Origin: Owenia fusiformis | Taxonomy: Eukaryota > Annelida > Polychaeta > Sabellida > Oweniidae | DNA: 64,000 bases | Reading direction: 5' to 3' | Assembly (NCBI GenBank): GCA_903813345.2 | Contig: CAIIXF020000008.1 | Span: forward strand, 28,710,005 to 28,774,004 | Shown here: one piece after another, positions 1-10,889 of the stretch | How positions within the stretch are numbered: position 1 is the stretch's first letter | How the letters are laid out: each line of letters starts with the position of its first letter | Notes under the pieces: generated by a model | Told to the model about the DNA's origin: nothing | The model's input: the letters and a program-made list of their open reading frames with translations, nothing else | Databases searched by the model: none | Position numbers and translations under genes: made by a program

Positions 1-340
1 TTTAAAACCATTATTAAAATATATCTGTCACCACGTTTGCCTTCTACAACAGTAGTCATGAAACCCATTGCTTTTGCTTGCTAATTTTGAAACACCATTT
101 GTTTTAAAATCTGTAGCTATACATAGTTAAAGATATATCGTTTGTCTACCTACACCACTTGTCATGATATTCATTGTTTTGCTTGCTAATTTTGATACAC
201 CATTTGTTTTAAAATCTGTAGCTATACATAGCCTTGTTAAAGATATAACCTTTACCCACCCACACCATTTGCTTTAGCTTGCTAATCTTGATACACCATT
301 TGTTTTAAAAGCTGTAGCTACCGCGTGACACGAAAAATGA
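1..340 (-). repeat. Tandem copies of a ~110-bp cassette carrying small exon-like tails of the cysteine-rich gene
   Basis: Three to four diverged copies share a block (plus strand TTGTTTTAAAATCTGTAGCT) and, on the minus strand, an acceptor-like ATTAG followed by CAAGC. Minus-strand candidate small exons are 281-260, 185-150 and one starting at 80. The 185-150 copy is 36 nt, is flanked by AG and GTAGAC, and encodes the motif HDKWC, which also ends the cysteine-rich gene at 938-1201. The 281-260 copy is 22 nt and would shift frame; the 80 copy has lost its donor and reads into a TGA. They may be true alternative tail exons or duplicated debris. Confidence 0.5.
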
Positions 341-450
341 CACCCATCCCCATTATGTTTCATAACTTTTTTGTCTGAAGAAATTCTGACTTGTTTTCCG
401 CACATTAAAACGTCACTCCAATTTGCAACTCTACAAGAAGTTTCAAAGGA

Positions 451-790
451 CTAGCTCACCTAGATGCACATTTATGAGCGTTACAACATGTGTCGTCTAT
501 TCCTTTGCTGGCACAACTTGATCTTACACAAAAAATGACACCCACCCTTTGTAGCATAATTTTGGAAATAATCTATAATGATTTTATCAACAAAAACTAC
601 ATTATTTTGTGTTCAATTGAATGGACTTCATTTCCCTGAAAGTACAAGCCAAACTCATTAGTATTTACAAAGCTATGCTAAAAAAGTTTGGTTGCATTTT
701 TGTGTAGGATCCATGTGTGTCTGCAAAGGAATGGATGGCATTTAGAGCAAATGTTGTAACGCTCATAAAAGTTGACCCTCTTGAGCTACA
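451..790. mobile_element. Foldback (MITE-like) element
   Basis: The left arm begins CTAGCTCACCTAGATG and continues through ATGAGCGTTACAACAT. The right arm holds the reverse complement (ATGTTGTAACGCTCAT, then GAGCTACACTGG). The arms are about 80-90 bp with several mismatches. No coding capacity is seen inside, which suggests a non-autonomous inverted-repeat transposon. Confidence 0.55.
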
Positions 791-937
791 CTGGCTTTGG
801 AGGTGCTTTCTCATTATGTCTACTTTAAATGTGTTAAAGGACAAGTCTATATGTCAATAGTCAAACATGTTATACAACATAAGATGTGTGTTATTTTTTG
901 TGTCACCCTGTATATAAAAATAAGATATATCGTTTGC

Positions 938-1201
938 CTACCTACACCATTTATCATGAAATCTATGATTGAAGTTAAAAATTTTCCCTGGTTGGTCACA
1001 TGTAAAGTTGAGTAGATCCAGAGCTGGTTGCATTCCACATCCCACTTCATCTAGGAGATAACAAAGCTGCATCTCCATGAGGTTGCTAGGGCAGGGTTCA
1101 CAAGGGTTGCAGGGGCAATTGGGTGGAGGATCCGTGGGGCAGTTGTACAACCCAGAAACACCGGGGAGTATCATTACTCCCACTAAAAGCAGTATCGACA
1201 T
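938..1201 (-). CDS. Small secreted cysteine-rich protein, paralogue 1
   Basis: Read to the first stop this is an 87-aa protein. The ATG at 1201 was chosen because it starts a hydrophobic signal peptide (MSILLLVGVMILPGVSG) and lines up with the starts of the two paralogues; the frame is open further upstream but that extension looks unrelated. The mature part has nine cysteines: one near the start, then DPPPNCPCNPCEPCP, a helix-like NLMEMQLCYLLD, GCGM, a C after LLNFT, and a final WC. I do not recognise the family; secretion and disulfide bonding are inferred. The stop TAG lies inside GTGTAG|GTAGGC, a possible splice donor at 941, so the protein may continue into the small downstream exons at 281-80. 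Confidence 0.7.
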   Translation of the reverse strand: MSILLLVGVMILPGVSGLYNCPTDPPPNCPCNPCEPCPSNLMEMQLCYLLDEVGCGMQPALDLLNFTCDQPGKIFNFNHRFHDKWCR

Positions 1202-1740
1202 TTTGTCTCGTTGTTGCACCTCTGATTGGAGGACTGAAACCAGAAGATAATATCCGTCAATTTTGCATGATGTGGAGTCTTCTGTGAGGGTATGGGGGTC
1301 GTAATAGGAGTGCAGGGGGGGGGGGTATTTTGGTAGGATGTAGTGGAGATTGTAGTCAGTGGGTTGTGGAATGCAATCCGCTCTGAACAGACAGCTGAAT
1401 TTTTGGGGTCCATTCTTTGTATTGGCTGAATTTCGAACCAATGATCCAATACTAGTGTGAACTTTGTGCGTAATGCATCATCTGATGTCCATGTACTATA
1501 TTGTTAGGGTTTACTTCCTCCAGTCCTCACGTTTCACAGTCGGATGTCCACATTGGATGATAAACCATATTAAAGCCTGATTTATGTTTGAGTATGGATC
1601 GGACATTTTGACACATTTTATGAATTTGTTAAATTTGCTAAACACAAACAAGTTTTAACACGAGGTCAGAAAGAGACTTCCTTTTGTCAAACTGTTTGAC
1701 AATGTTTGAAGGAAATATAAACCCGTTTTTCCATTCTGAC

Positions 1741-2025
1741 CTACCTACACCACTGCTTGTTGTATCTATGCTGTGACGGTGTCACGATTTGAGTCTTATA
1801 AGAGTTATCCACCGTGCAATTGAAATATGCAGCAAGTTTGATCAGAGCTTCTCGCATTCCACATCCCGGCGTGTCCATTATGTAACATAGTTGGGTTTCC
1901 ATCAAATTTTCTGGGCAGGGAGAGCAGGGGTCACAGGGGCAGTTTGGGGGTGGATCGTCGGGACATATGTAACCAGACACCCCGACACCAACACCAAGTG
2001 TAACAAACAACACGCACCAGATCAT
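1741..2025 (-). CDS. Small secreted cysteine-rich protein, paralogue 2
   Basis: A 94-aa frame starts with a signal peptide (MIWCVLFVTLGVGVGVSG). It continues YICPDDPPPNCPCDPC, the shared PCPENLMETQLCYIMD block and GCGM, and ends WCR. All nine cysteines of paralogue 1 are conserved; the segment between the eighth and ninth cysteine is longer and more divergent. An acceptor-like CTTTTCTTATCGCTAG lies just upstream of the ATG, so a 5' UTR exon is likely. As in paralogue 1, the end codons coincide with a donor-like GTGTAG|GTAGGT, leaving open whether TAG is the true stop. A downstream frame after an AG at about 1634 stays open for 41 codons and could be a continuation, but I cannot confirm it. 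Function unknown. Confidence 0.72.
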   Translation of the reverse strand: MIWCVLFVTLGVGVGVSGYICPDDPPPNCPCDPCSPCPENLMETQLCYIMDTPGCGMREALIKLAAYFNCTVDNSYKTQIVTPSQHRYNKQWCR

Positions 2026-2049
2026 ATCCTAGCGATAAGAAAAGAGTAC

Positions 2050-3930
2050 AGTATAATGTCGAACACTTAAAAGACTCAAACATGCGTGAGAGCGTGAACT
2101 AAAATATATGCTAAATTAACGTAGGTAATATACATTTTTTAGTTTCCATGTTTTCTAGTTTCAAAGTTTCCCCTCTGTAATTTTCGGTCAATCATCTTGC
2201 TCCATTTCAACTAAATTCACCATTTTACATGTTTTACACTCACGAGGATTACCTTTGTAAATCATTTAAATTACCATTGCACAAATATGAGGTGTCATAT
2301 GCATATAGGTCTACTGAACGCTTACAATTTGCATTGTGTAATCTATACGTAGATATAAATAATAAACAATTATACTTTCATTTAAATTCATCATTGATTA
2401 ATAACCAGGATACCCAGCAAAATATATTTAATTAGTGCTTGCATCAAACCCAATATGTCAACTCGTTTCAAATTTAATCTTGAAACGAGTTAACAAAAAT
2501 GAAACTCAGAATAAATGTGGTTACCTCCTTTCGCTTTCCCGTCTTGATGTCGTGTCCCAAAATGCTATTTTCTCTTACTACTCACTTCGTCATTGTGGAC
2601 GTTACTGTGACGCTTGGAGTTACATATTCCTTATAACATCCCACTCGCAGGAAATTACCTTTAATCTTAATTGTATTTATTTTTTATAAAACACCACTGA
2701 TTGTAATTAAATGATAACTTTTACGAATAAATTATAAAGCAAATGAGCAGTAATTATAAAGAATTTATTTATAGCTGATTTTGAGATTGATTAATAACTA
2801 TTTCTATTTAGATTCATCGCTCATGGATGCATAATTCATGCACTACAGATTTACTTGCATTAGAGGGGGTATATCATATATATCATAGTACACCAGCAAT
2901 TGGGGAACTAAACCTGAACGCGATATCTGTAAACGCCCACTTCCCCGTCCCCATTAAATACGCCTTCGTGTGGTAGAGCCCCCTCATTACACTTATCTTT
3001 CTGGAATAGAGTCCCTCATAACTCAACACATACTCTTGTGACATACCACTCTTTCTATTGTAGATACATGTATGCCTCCTGATACATCCCTTAATCGTAT
3101 TCTCCATTCTTCCAGAGTCATCGCTTATTTGTACATATCTCTGTTTTTTCAAAATGCAGCGATGATATAAAAGTGCATATGATCCATAACTAGTAACAAA
3201 AACACGTCAATCGTACATCAGTATTTATATTCTAGGCTATCTACTTTGTCATACAAGTGGAAAAATTGTCTTTCACGATTTTTGTCAACAATTAAAGTTT
3301 ACCATTTTGTTGCCAGCACAACAGGTAATCATGGCCATCGTATGTTCAAAAGTTGGCTCACCTTTTCTTCAAAATATCTTTTGTTTGACAGAAAAAAAGT
3401 TTTATTTTTATGCGGCTAAAATGATCTAAAATGATTTTTCAAAAATAGTAAGTTACAGTAAGTAAGTAACAATATTTTGTTGATATTCGTTGTCTGTCAT
3501 TTAAAATGTATTACTTAAGGGCACTTTAAGGGCACATCAACAATGTTTATATTCAACCAATATGTCGGAGGATACACATATTTTACAAATCGTACATGTA
3601 TGGTAAAAGCATTTCATTTCATGGGTAAAACGTATCTATCGTCGCCCATTTGGGAGCCGATCGCAAACATAAAGTATTTACAGGTTGGAAAATACAAACG
3701 CAATCAAAAGCCTGTACTGTAATCCGAGTTCATATTAGCCGCAAAAACCCAAACTTTTTTTCAAAAATTCCATTATCAAAGCTCATTTTAAATACCTCGT
3801 GGTCATGATTACCCGTTGTGATGTCATCAAAAGAGAGCACATATTAAATATCAGTGATATCAAGGTACATGGCTCAGGCCTTGGTAGAATAAAAGATCTT
3901 GAATATCTAAAAAGCCCACATAAAAATGGG
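2050..3930. other. No gene recognised
   Basis: AT-rich sequence with only short chance frames (2229-2435, 2435-2689 and 2883-3152) that show no family motifs, signal peptides or splice context. It separates cysteine-rich paralogue 2 from the element at 3935. Confidence 0.6.
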
Positions 3931-3934
3931 CTTA

Positions 3935-4415
3935 GCGGATTTTCTCGCATATAAGCCCTGGGCGTATAACTGAAAGAAGGGGTAATTTCGTCTGTTATTT
4001 TACCTCTTATTTTTCGCCCATGGGCGTATAAGTGTACTACTTTCGATTTTTGGCCCAGTGGGCGTAAAGGTGAGAAGAGCTGATGAATACAAAGACTACC
4101 GTACCTACTGTTGTAGTCATACCGCATGTTTTGTAAGAATTATAAAGGAAATGTCACCTACAACCTTGGACTTAATGTTGAAACAAAGTAACAACAGAAC
4201 GATCCACCACTGCCACTTACGGCACAGCGTTGAACTTAATGTTGAAACAAAGGAACGACAGAACGATCTGCCAGTGACAAAATACTCTTGAATTTATTGA
4301 AAAAAATGAATAAATAGCCATTTTTATAAGCCCATGTGCGTATAAGCGTACTACATTCGATTTTTGGCCCATGGGCCTAAATTTAGGGGGGGGGCGTATA
4401 TGCGAGAAAATCCGG
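3935..4415. mobile_element. Terminal-inverted-repeat element
   Basis: The left end GCGGATTTTCTCGCATATA is matched at the right end by TATATGCGAGAAAATCCGG. Just inside, related segments (CGTATAAG...ACTAC followed by TTCGATTTTTGGCCCA) occur near both ends in direct orientation. The frames inside have no recognisable transposase, so this is best seen as a non-autonomous DNA transposon. Confidence 0.6.
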
Positions 4416-4419
4416 TAAA

Positions 4420-5840
4420 ACGATGAGGGTCAAATTAACCTACTTTCGATTCCAAATGTCTATTAAACAAATTTCTGTAGCATTGCAGGTATAAAAGAAA
4501 ATGCAAGAATACATACTTGGGGAACTTATGCATTTAGAATTCGAAATAGAATGCATTGTGTTTTTCAGGAGTTGTAGATATGGGCTAACTAAACTTATTA
4601 ACGCATTGTCAATTATTAAACAACATGATAAGATGTCCCATTTTTCTATAGACATTGTCATAATTAGACTGTTGTTTGTTACACTTCTGTTGAACTGCAG
4701 TATCGGTATGTATATACAGGTTGTCCAAGAAGTTTTGTATCGGAATATATATACAGGTTGTCCAAGAAGTTTTATATGATGGTATGATATGTGCGATATG
4801 TCCGTGGCATTTTAATAAATAAACAATACAATACAATAGAATCGAGCAATCCATTAAACTTATCCAAGTAGCCTTACCCAAGGCTGTGCCTTTTTATTTA
4901 TTTTATTCTATTTTTGTATATAATTGAAAATAAAAATAAAAAAAGATAATACAGACTTGGGCAAGGCTAAACACCAGGTATTAATTGATGAACTGCAATT
5001 CGAGTTGGCGTCTTTTCAATATTAGTAAGTCCAGAACAAATAGGTTGACAGAGCTGAAAAGGACTGACACCATTGTGGTTTAGCCTGTATTCCTGCCTTC
5101 GTTCAATTGTGCCCACCATCCTGTTGGCACAGCATCGCGCTGGGGTAAAGTTTCTTTTCGAATGTTCTCTGAAAACAAAAAAATATTTATAACAAAAGTC
5201 AACTTTCTTCTTCAGTAAACTCACTTTCTGAAAATCTTCTGAAAAATTATAATTTCAACTTGTTGGCTGGTTTTAAAATCAACATATATTTTGAAACACT
5301 ATTTTATGGCAATATGAATGAAGGATACATGTATGTGGTACCCTAAACACACATGCGCTTCCTTCAATCCTTACGCGACGTGTCCTAGCGTATTATGAAA
5401 TGCATACAAAATACTACTTTCAATGTATTGTTTGATAAAAATGTCCATTACCTCAAACCTGTCAGTATCTTCTATGGTGTAAAGCAAAATTAATTTTTAT
5501 TAATTTTTATCTAATAAAAATTCTCCAGGTAAAAATAATATTAAAAAAATCATTTTAAAATCGTGGTGCTATTTTTACAAATCTATTTTCCTCACTTAAC
5601 TATCTCAGTTTTAAAACAGGAGTTTTCCTGACGATTTAAACGTTGCCATAGGAACTTCCTTATGTAAAATGATTTTTAGTTACCACTGACTTATACCTTT
5701 GGACCCTATTTACAATTTAATTTAGACGGGTTACGCATGGCAAAAAGACTAACTTGAGAACCAGTGTGTCGGAGGATACACATATTACGAATTGAGAAAT
5801 GCAATCTTTATGATTGTGTCAATCTCGAAAACCAATTAAC
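4420..5840. other. Intergenic, short tandem repeat only
   Basis: No supported gene. A direct repeat of about 30 bp (ATACAGGTTGTCCAAGAAGT, twice) lies at 4713-4775. The phrase TCGGAGGATACACATATT, seen at 3564, recurs at 5769 beside the LINE remnant, hinting at scattered transposon debris. Confidence 0.5.
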
Positions 5841-5849
5841 CTATCTTGA

Positions 5850-6175
5850 CAAACTCGCTTTTATAAGATTAGAAAATTTAATGTTTAAGGAAATGGGTAT
5901 CATTGGACCTTGCGAGAGCTTCTGACACAGTCGAAAATGAAATTATACAATCTAAACTAGATTTTCATGAAAATAAAGATAATGTGAACGCCTTTTTAGA
6001 AGTTATAAACGGAAACATCATACTGTGATTAGAGATCATGTTGTGTTATCGTAACAGAAATTAATTTCATGCGGAGTTCCACAGGGTACCATTTTGGGCC
6101 CCCTTAAATATGCTCAAGTACCTTATTATTTGCAGACGACACAACAGTCAGTCGTCGACTAGGGGGAAAACTATG
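5850..6175 (+). pseudogene. Decayed LINE (non-LTR) reverse transcriptase fragment
   Basis: Translating plus-strand frames gives RT-family motifs in the right order: LDLARASDTV (compare the LDLxKAFDTV block of non-LTR retrotransposons), then GVPQGTILGPL, then, after a frameshift, LFADDTT, the catalytic FADD block. An in-frame TGA follows the first block. The fragment lacks the endonuclease and most of the RT domain, so it is a dead, 5'- and 3'-truncated copy. The clade (CR1/Jockey-like) is only a guess from the wording of the motifs. Confidence 0.7.
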
Positions 6176-6638
6176 AAAAGTAGTCCTCGGATATGCTTGA
6201 TAACAGATCATAAACACAGACTAGACCAGATACATCACTTTGCAGTACGGAGCTGATTACGAAATATAGAAACTATTTAGAAATACAGTACAACTCGTTG
6301 CATTTTGACGTACTTGTTTCTTTGTAGAATCCGGTCATGACGTCAATCCTCAATTTGCTGGTATTCTCCCCTTGGGGACACTTTCCAACTTTATTCGTTT
6401 TCTTTCGAGATCTTGTATGAGAAGATTTACATATAGGGTGGGGGCCAAATAGTGTATTTTCATGGGCCCTGAAAATAGAAACATCATTTGAGACCCCAAA
6501 AGTGGTGCCATTGTTATAACCTTTAATAACAAACTTTTTTGGGGACGATGTTCGGCGGTTCAAGTTCGGCGTCTGTTACAAATGACAGATAGTGACATTT
6601 TGTTCGTTAATGCTTCGTTCAATTCACATATGTGTATA

Positions 6639-7041
6639 CACGCGGTCCTAACTGACCGTTAATTTGAATTTTTGACGTACCGGATGTTTGAAAATCAAGG
6701 ATTACGAGTCTCATACTGCACCGTTTTTCAAACTTGTTCCATTCAAATCATAACAAAATCCCTTTCTGATGGTACATTATTCTCTTAAACAGAGTCCCTA
6801 CTTCCAGCGGCATTTTGGTCCCCAGCTGTAAGAAGGCCTTCTAACAGCCGGGGACCAAAACGCTGCTAGAACGAGGGACTCTATACAATAAAGTAATGCA
6901 CCGACAGAAAGGCAATTTTGTTTTGCTTTTAATGGTATAAGTTTGAAGGAAAACGGTGCAGTATGAGACTTGCAATCCTTGATTTTTAAGCATCTGGTAG
7001 GTCAAAAATTCAAATTAACGGTCGAAGTGAGTACCGCGTGG
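6639..7041. mobile_element. Long palindromic foldback element
   Basis: Two arms of about 190 bp are inverted copies. The outer parts are CACGCGGT and GACCGTTAATTTGAATTTTT on the left, matched by AAAATTCAAATTAACGGTC and ACCGCGTG on the right. The centre is AGAAGGCCTTCT at about 6833-6844, flanked by GGTCCCCAGCTG and CAGCCGGGGACC. It has no coding capacity and ends 50 bp downstream of cysteine-rich paralogue 3. Confidence 0.7.
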
Positions 7042-7089
7042 TAGATAGGAAATCTGATGTATGATAATTTCCCGAAATGGAAAAATTTC

Positions 7090-7356
7090 CTACTTGCACC
7101 ATCTTTCGTGGAACTGATGTTTCTTGTTGCGGACTTTGCCAGGCTTATCACATGGAAAGGTGAGTAAATTAAGAGCTGCTGGCATGCCGCATTCGGCTGT
7201 ATCCAGGAAATAACAGAGCTGCATCTCCATTAGGTTCTCGGGGCAGGGTTTGCATGGGTCACATGGGCAGTTTGGAGGCGGATCGTAATCACAATTGTAA
7301 ACAGCTAGAGTTCCTTGCAGTAAAAAGTAGGTACATGGCAACCATACATAATACAT
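7090..7356 (-). CDS. Small secreted cysteine-rich protein, paralogue 3
   Basis: An 88-aa frame with the same plan as the paralogues at 938 and 1741: hydrophobic N-terminus with predicted cleavage near TLA, then YNCDYDPPPNCPCDPC, PCPENLMEMQLCYFLD, ECGM, a C after LLTFP, and a final WCK. All nine cysteine positions are kept. An odd cysteine number suggests a free thiol or an intermolecular bond (inference). The stop is again inside a donor-like string, TGCAA|GTAGGA, at the same codon phase as in the other two copies. Family not recognised; expression not shown. Confidence 0.72.
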   Translation of the reverse strand: MYYVWLPCTYFLLQGTLAVYNCDYDPPPNCPCDPCKPCPENLMEMQLCYFLDTAECGMPAALNLLTFPCDKPGKVRNKKHQFHERWCK

Positions 7357-7359
7357 GCT

Positions 7360-8573
7360 ATATACTCCTTTCTCAAAGCCTGAAATATATTAAACATATG
7401 AGTTACAGTCAAAAAATGAATAAAAATACATGGATGCTATGGTATAGCTAGCTAGCCACGTTCTCATAGTTTTTAATACAAAAATTAATGCAGGATCAGT
7501 TATTGATGGAAAGAGCCATTTTAGATAACCAAGGTATGAAGTTTTGATATTGATTGATAATCAAACTGGTAAACGACTATAGGAAAGGGCCTCTGAAGGC
7601 CAAGAAAACTGTAGAAGCTTTCAAAACATTTAATAAACATTGGATATAAAAGGTTCTGCCAGATTTGCTTAAATATGGTCCCATCTGTCGACGTCTATAA
7701 CACACACTCACACAAGAATTTGATAAAACTGTAGTTATGTTTTCTAATGTAGTTATGTGTAAGAACCTGCTGATAATTTATATATTTTGGTTTCACTATT
7801 AATATCAATACTGAGATGAAATGAGATGTCATGGTTTATCATGAATGTTTAAGGGCGATTTAACTCGTCAAAAGGGAGGTCAAGATACACGTTTTTTAGA
7901 CTTGTACGTGAACGTGTAGGACTATAGTCCTCTTCTGGATTAGTTCTCCCATTTCTACTGCCACTCGGCCGATTGAGTATAAAGACGGAAAATAACTATA
8001 ATTCAACGTCCCTGGACATGGAAAAGTGAATTGAAAGCGGTAGAGTTATCCCCGGGGATCGAAATATTACACGCTCACGTACAGGATCTCTTAAAATACT
8101 TAAACTCCCTAACAGTTCTCCCTGATAATAAACATCAATCCATGCATCTTTTTCAATGAGACAGATTTTCAATATATAATAGCTTAACAGTAAATAAATA
8201 TACAAATAAAAAATTAGTAAAATGCAATTTAGATATTTACCTTGCCTTTCTTTACTTGCCTTGGTGTGTGAAAAGCCTCACTTTTTCAACTACTAACTTT
8301 CCATTGCGAGATATTTAACTGTTATCAGACAGTACAAACCTATAGAAATGATAAAATGAACAGAGAACACAACAAACCGGAAATTCAATTTTTATCTTCA
8401 CATAGCGAGTTATATTTGAATACATCGCATTGTGTTGTTTTATTGTGTTTTGAGTAATGTAATAATGATTCCAAAGGAAATATGAGATGTTTAGTTCTTA
8501 TCTGAAAATATGATGTATCTACAAGGATGTAGCCTACAGACTGATCCAGAGAAAACAAAGCTATTTATCTTAC
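7360..8573. other. No gene recognised
   Basis: AT-rich spacer between cysteine-rich paralogue 3 and the LTR element. Short frames (for example 7996-8205 minus) have no motif or splice support. Confidence 0.55.
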
Positions 8574-8973
8574 TGTAACGGGGCGAGTGGAAGGCCCTTG
8601 GGTGGCAATCAAAAACAGTAGATGTAGTTAAAATGTTCTCTAAAATATCTATTTGAAATTCTCTGTGTATGTCCAGTCACACTCTAGGCAACACTAACAA
8701 GTAAAGAGACAACACCCCAACTCAGCTACATGTGAGTGAATGCTATTATATGGAATACAAAAACAGTATGAAACCATCACACCATGAAAAGCTAAAAAAA
8801 CTGGTTTAAACAAAAGAAGCTAAAGTAGAAAGTATACAAAAGAATTGAAAACATTGGAATTAAATATTTGAAACTGGTGTAAAGTAATGAAGGGACCCGT
8901 TAAAATGACATGGATGGGGATTGGTCAATATGAATAGTAGAAATATAAACAATGTGAAAATGACCATGTTACA
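8574..8973 (-). repeat. 3' LTR of the non-autonomous retrotransposon
   Basis: 400-bp copy bounded by TGTAAC and GTTACA, nearly identical to 10890-11287. In minus-strand transcription this is the downstream LTR. Confidence 0.8.
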
Positions 8974-9304
8974 TCCACGCGGACACGTCCTAATGCGTCC
9001 CGCATTAAGCCTTACACGGCCACAAAATATGGGAAATATAAAACTTCACTATTCAAAATGGTTTACAATAAAATATTAAGTAATGGTTTAAACCTCCCCT
9101 TTTAACATCCACTACCAGAACAAAATATAGTATAAATAACACCATAAAGAATATAGTGGATTGTTGAATCAAACAAAATTAACTGAATTACATTTTACGA
9201 TGATATTTAAATGACATATTGAATCAATGCTACACCTTAAATGTTAAAATAGGCTTAATTGTATACCTGAGAAATAAAGGCAAAATGTTTATAATCAAAC
9301 AAGT

Positions 9305-9620
9305 ATCCCTTGGCAACACCATTGTAGGCTTACATAGGCCTAATCTACATCATTATAGACAAAATATTACACCATGGTAGGCTGTGATACACCATTAAAG
9401 GCTAAATATACACCATTCAAGGCAAAGTAGTACACCAATTCATAGGCAAGTAATACACCACTTAGGCAGTTAATACACCATGATGGGCCATTATACACCA
9501 TTTTATAGGCAGCAATACACCATTTTAGGCAGTTAACTTATACACCATTTTAGGCAATAATACATCAATATAGACGGTCATACACCATTTTAGATTAAAT
9601 ATTACACCATTGGGGATTTT
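9305..9620. repeat. Imperfect short tandem array inside the LTR element
   Basis: About 12 imperfect copies of a phrase like TACACCATTTTAGGCA, spaced about 20-35 bp, lie between the LTRs. They may be slippage-derived filler in the noncoding part of the element. Confidence 0.6.
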
Positions 9621-10055
9621 AGACAATATGAACATTAAATGCAAATATTACGAGCATAACAAATTAACCTACAAACAGTTTTAAATGCAGCAGAGAAACA
9701 AACTTTATCACTTGCATGAATAGCATAATGTCATTCAATTAAAATATAAGAATGTGTTAGAATATAAAACATATGGTTGCAACCAGAATTGTTAAAGACA
9801 TGATTAAAATACAGTCATTTAAAAGTCAATGCTTTAATTTCATGAATCAGCATCAGAATCAGTATCCCAGCATAATTATATGGCAATCAGCATCAATTAT
9901 ATACCACATTATTATCAATAACAGGCATAATTATTGCACATCAAAAGTCGGCATCATATCATTGTAATATGGCAGATATAGATTGTGTGGTGTCATCATA
10001 TTAGACTATATGGAAGATGAGAATTTTTAGATTCCTACATTATTTAGCACTAGGC

Positions 10056-10784
10056 TTAATATCTGCTGATCGAATTCTCCTCTGGTGGTACATCTGACTT
10101 AGATTTACATTGTGGCGAAGTAGTTATTTTGAATTGATTGCGCATTCCAAGAAACTCCATATATCCAGAGGTGTTAACTGTATTTGGCAACATGTTCACA
10201 TAATTCTTGATTTTATCCTGATACGCACATATTTGTTGATGTTGATCTTCTAGTTTGCGGGTAAGATCTTTGATCAATTTAGAAAATTCGTTGTTTTGAG
10301 ACCGTAGATCATCAATCCGTTGTTGTGATGCATTAATATGTGAAAAATCCCGATCATTGTTTGCTTTGTATTCTGCAACATCTTGTTCCAATAATTTAAT
10401 AGTTTTCATATATGACTTAAGTTGAGCTTTGTAGATATCATTTCCTTTCTTCTGACCAAACAATTCACTTTGAATACGCTTAAAATTGGCCATATTGGAA
10501 CTGTATTCATTCATGTCAACAGTTTCTGCTTGGGTATATTTGTTGTGACTTTTCGGTTTATCAGTGTCCTTGCACTTCTTCGTCTGAATTGACACAGATT
10601 TCACATTCACAGGCTGTATGGAAACAGTCCTAACATACCTGTCTGGCTGACTGTGGTCTCGATCACGGTGTCCATAACAGCTGCACATCGAACAAAAGTA
10701 CTTCGCTTGTTTGAACAGTTTACAACATCTTTTAGTATGCCCGGGAGACTTACAACAGGTTATCATTGTCGAATAGTAATCCAT
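10056..10784 (-). CDS. Cys-rich coiled-coil protein of the LTR element (Gag-like?)
   Basis: A 242-aa frame starting about 100 nt inside the primer-binding site. Residues 9-42 hold a Cys/His cluster (CCKSPGHTKRCC, then FCSMCSCYGH) resembling zinc knuckles or a small zinc finger. Residues about 90-195 are rich in E, K, Q, N, D with heptad-like hydrophobics (a coiled coil). Position and single-ORF layout suggest a Gag-like nucleic-acid-binding packaging protein, but a true Gag has its knuckle at the C-terminus; here it is N-terminal. It could instead be a captured host gene. No frame break, so it may still be expressed. Confidence 0.6.
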   Translation of the reverse strand: MDYYSTMITCCKSPGHTKRCCKLFKQAKYFCSMCSCYGHRDRDHSQPDRYVRTVSIQPVNVKSVSIQTKKCKDTDKPKSHNKYTQAETVDMNEYSSNMANFKRIQSELFGQKKGNDIYKAQLKSYMKTIKLLEQDVAEYKANNDRDFSHINASQQRIDDLRSQNNEFSKLIKDLTRKLEDQHQQICAYQDKIKNYVNMLPNTVNTSGYMEFLGMRNQFKITTSPQCKSKSDVPPEENSISRY

Positions 10785-10889
10785 TTGTATATGTAAATGT
10801 TTTCAAAGCTTGCTTAGCCTACTGTCTTTACTGCTACAACATTGCCTACCCCACTTTAGATCCTTGCCTACCCCACTCCTGGTACCAAA

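Noticed and set aside
1202-1441. Upstream open extension of cysteine-rich paralogue 1
   Set aside because: It places unrelated sequence before a good signal peptide; the paralogues start at the equivalent of the ATG at 1201.
6273-6563. 96-codon minus frame next to the LINE remnant
   Set aside because: No homology recognised and no supporting signals.
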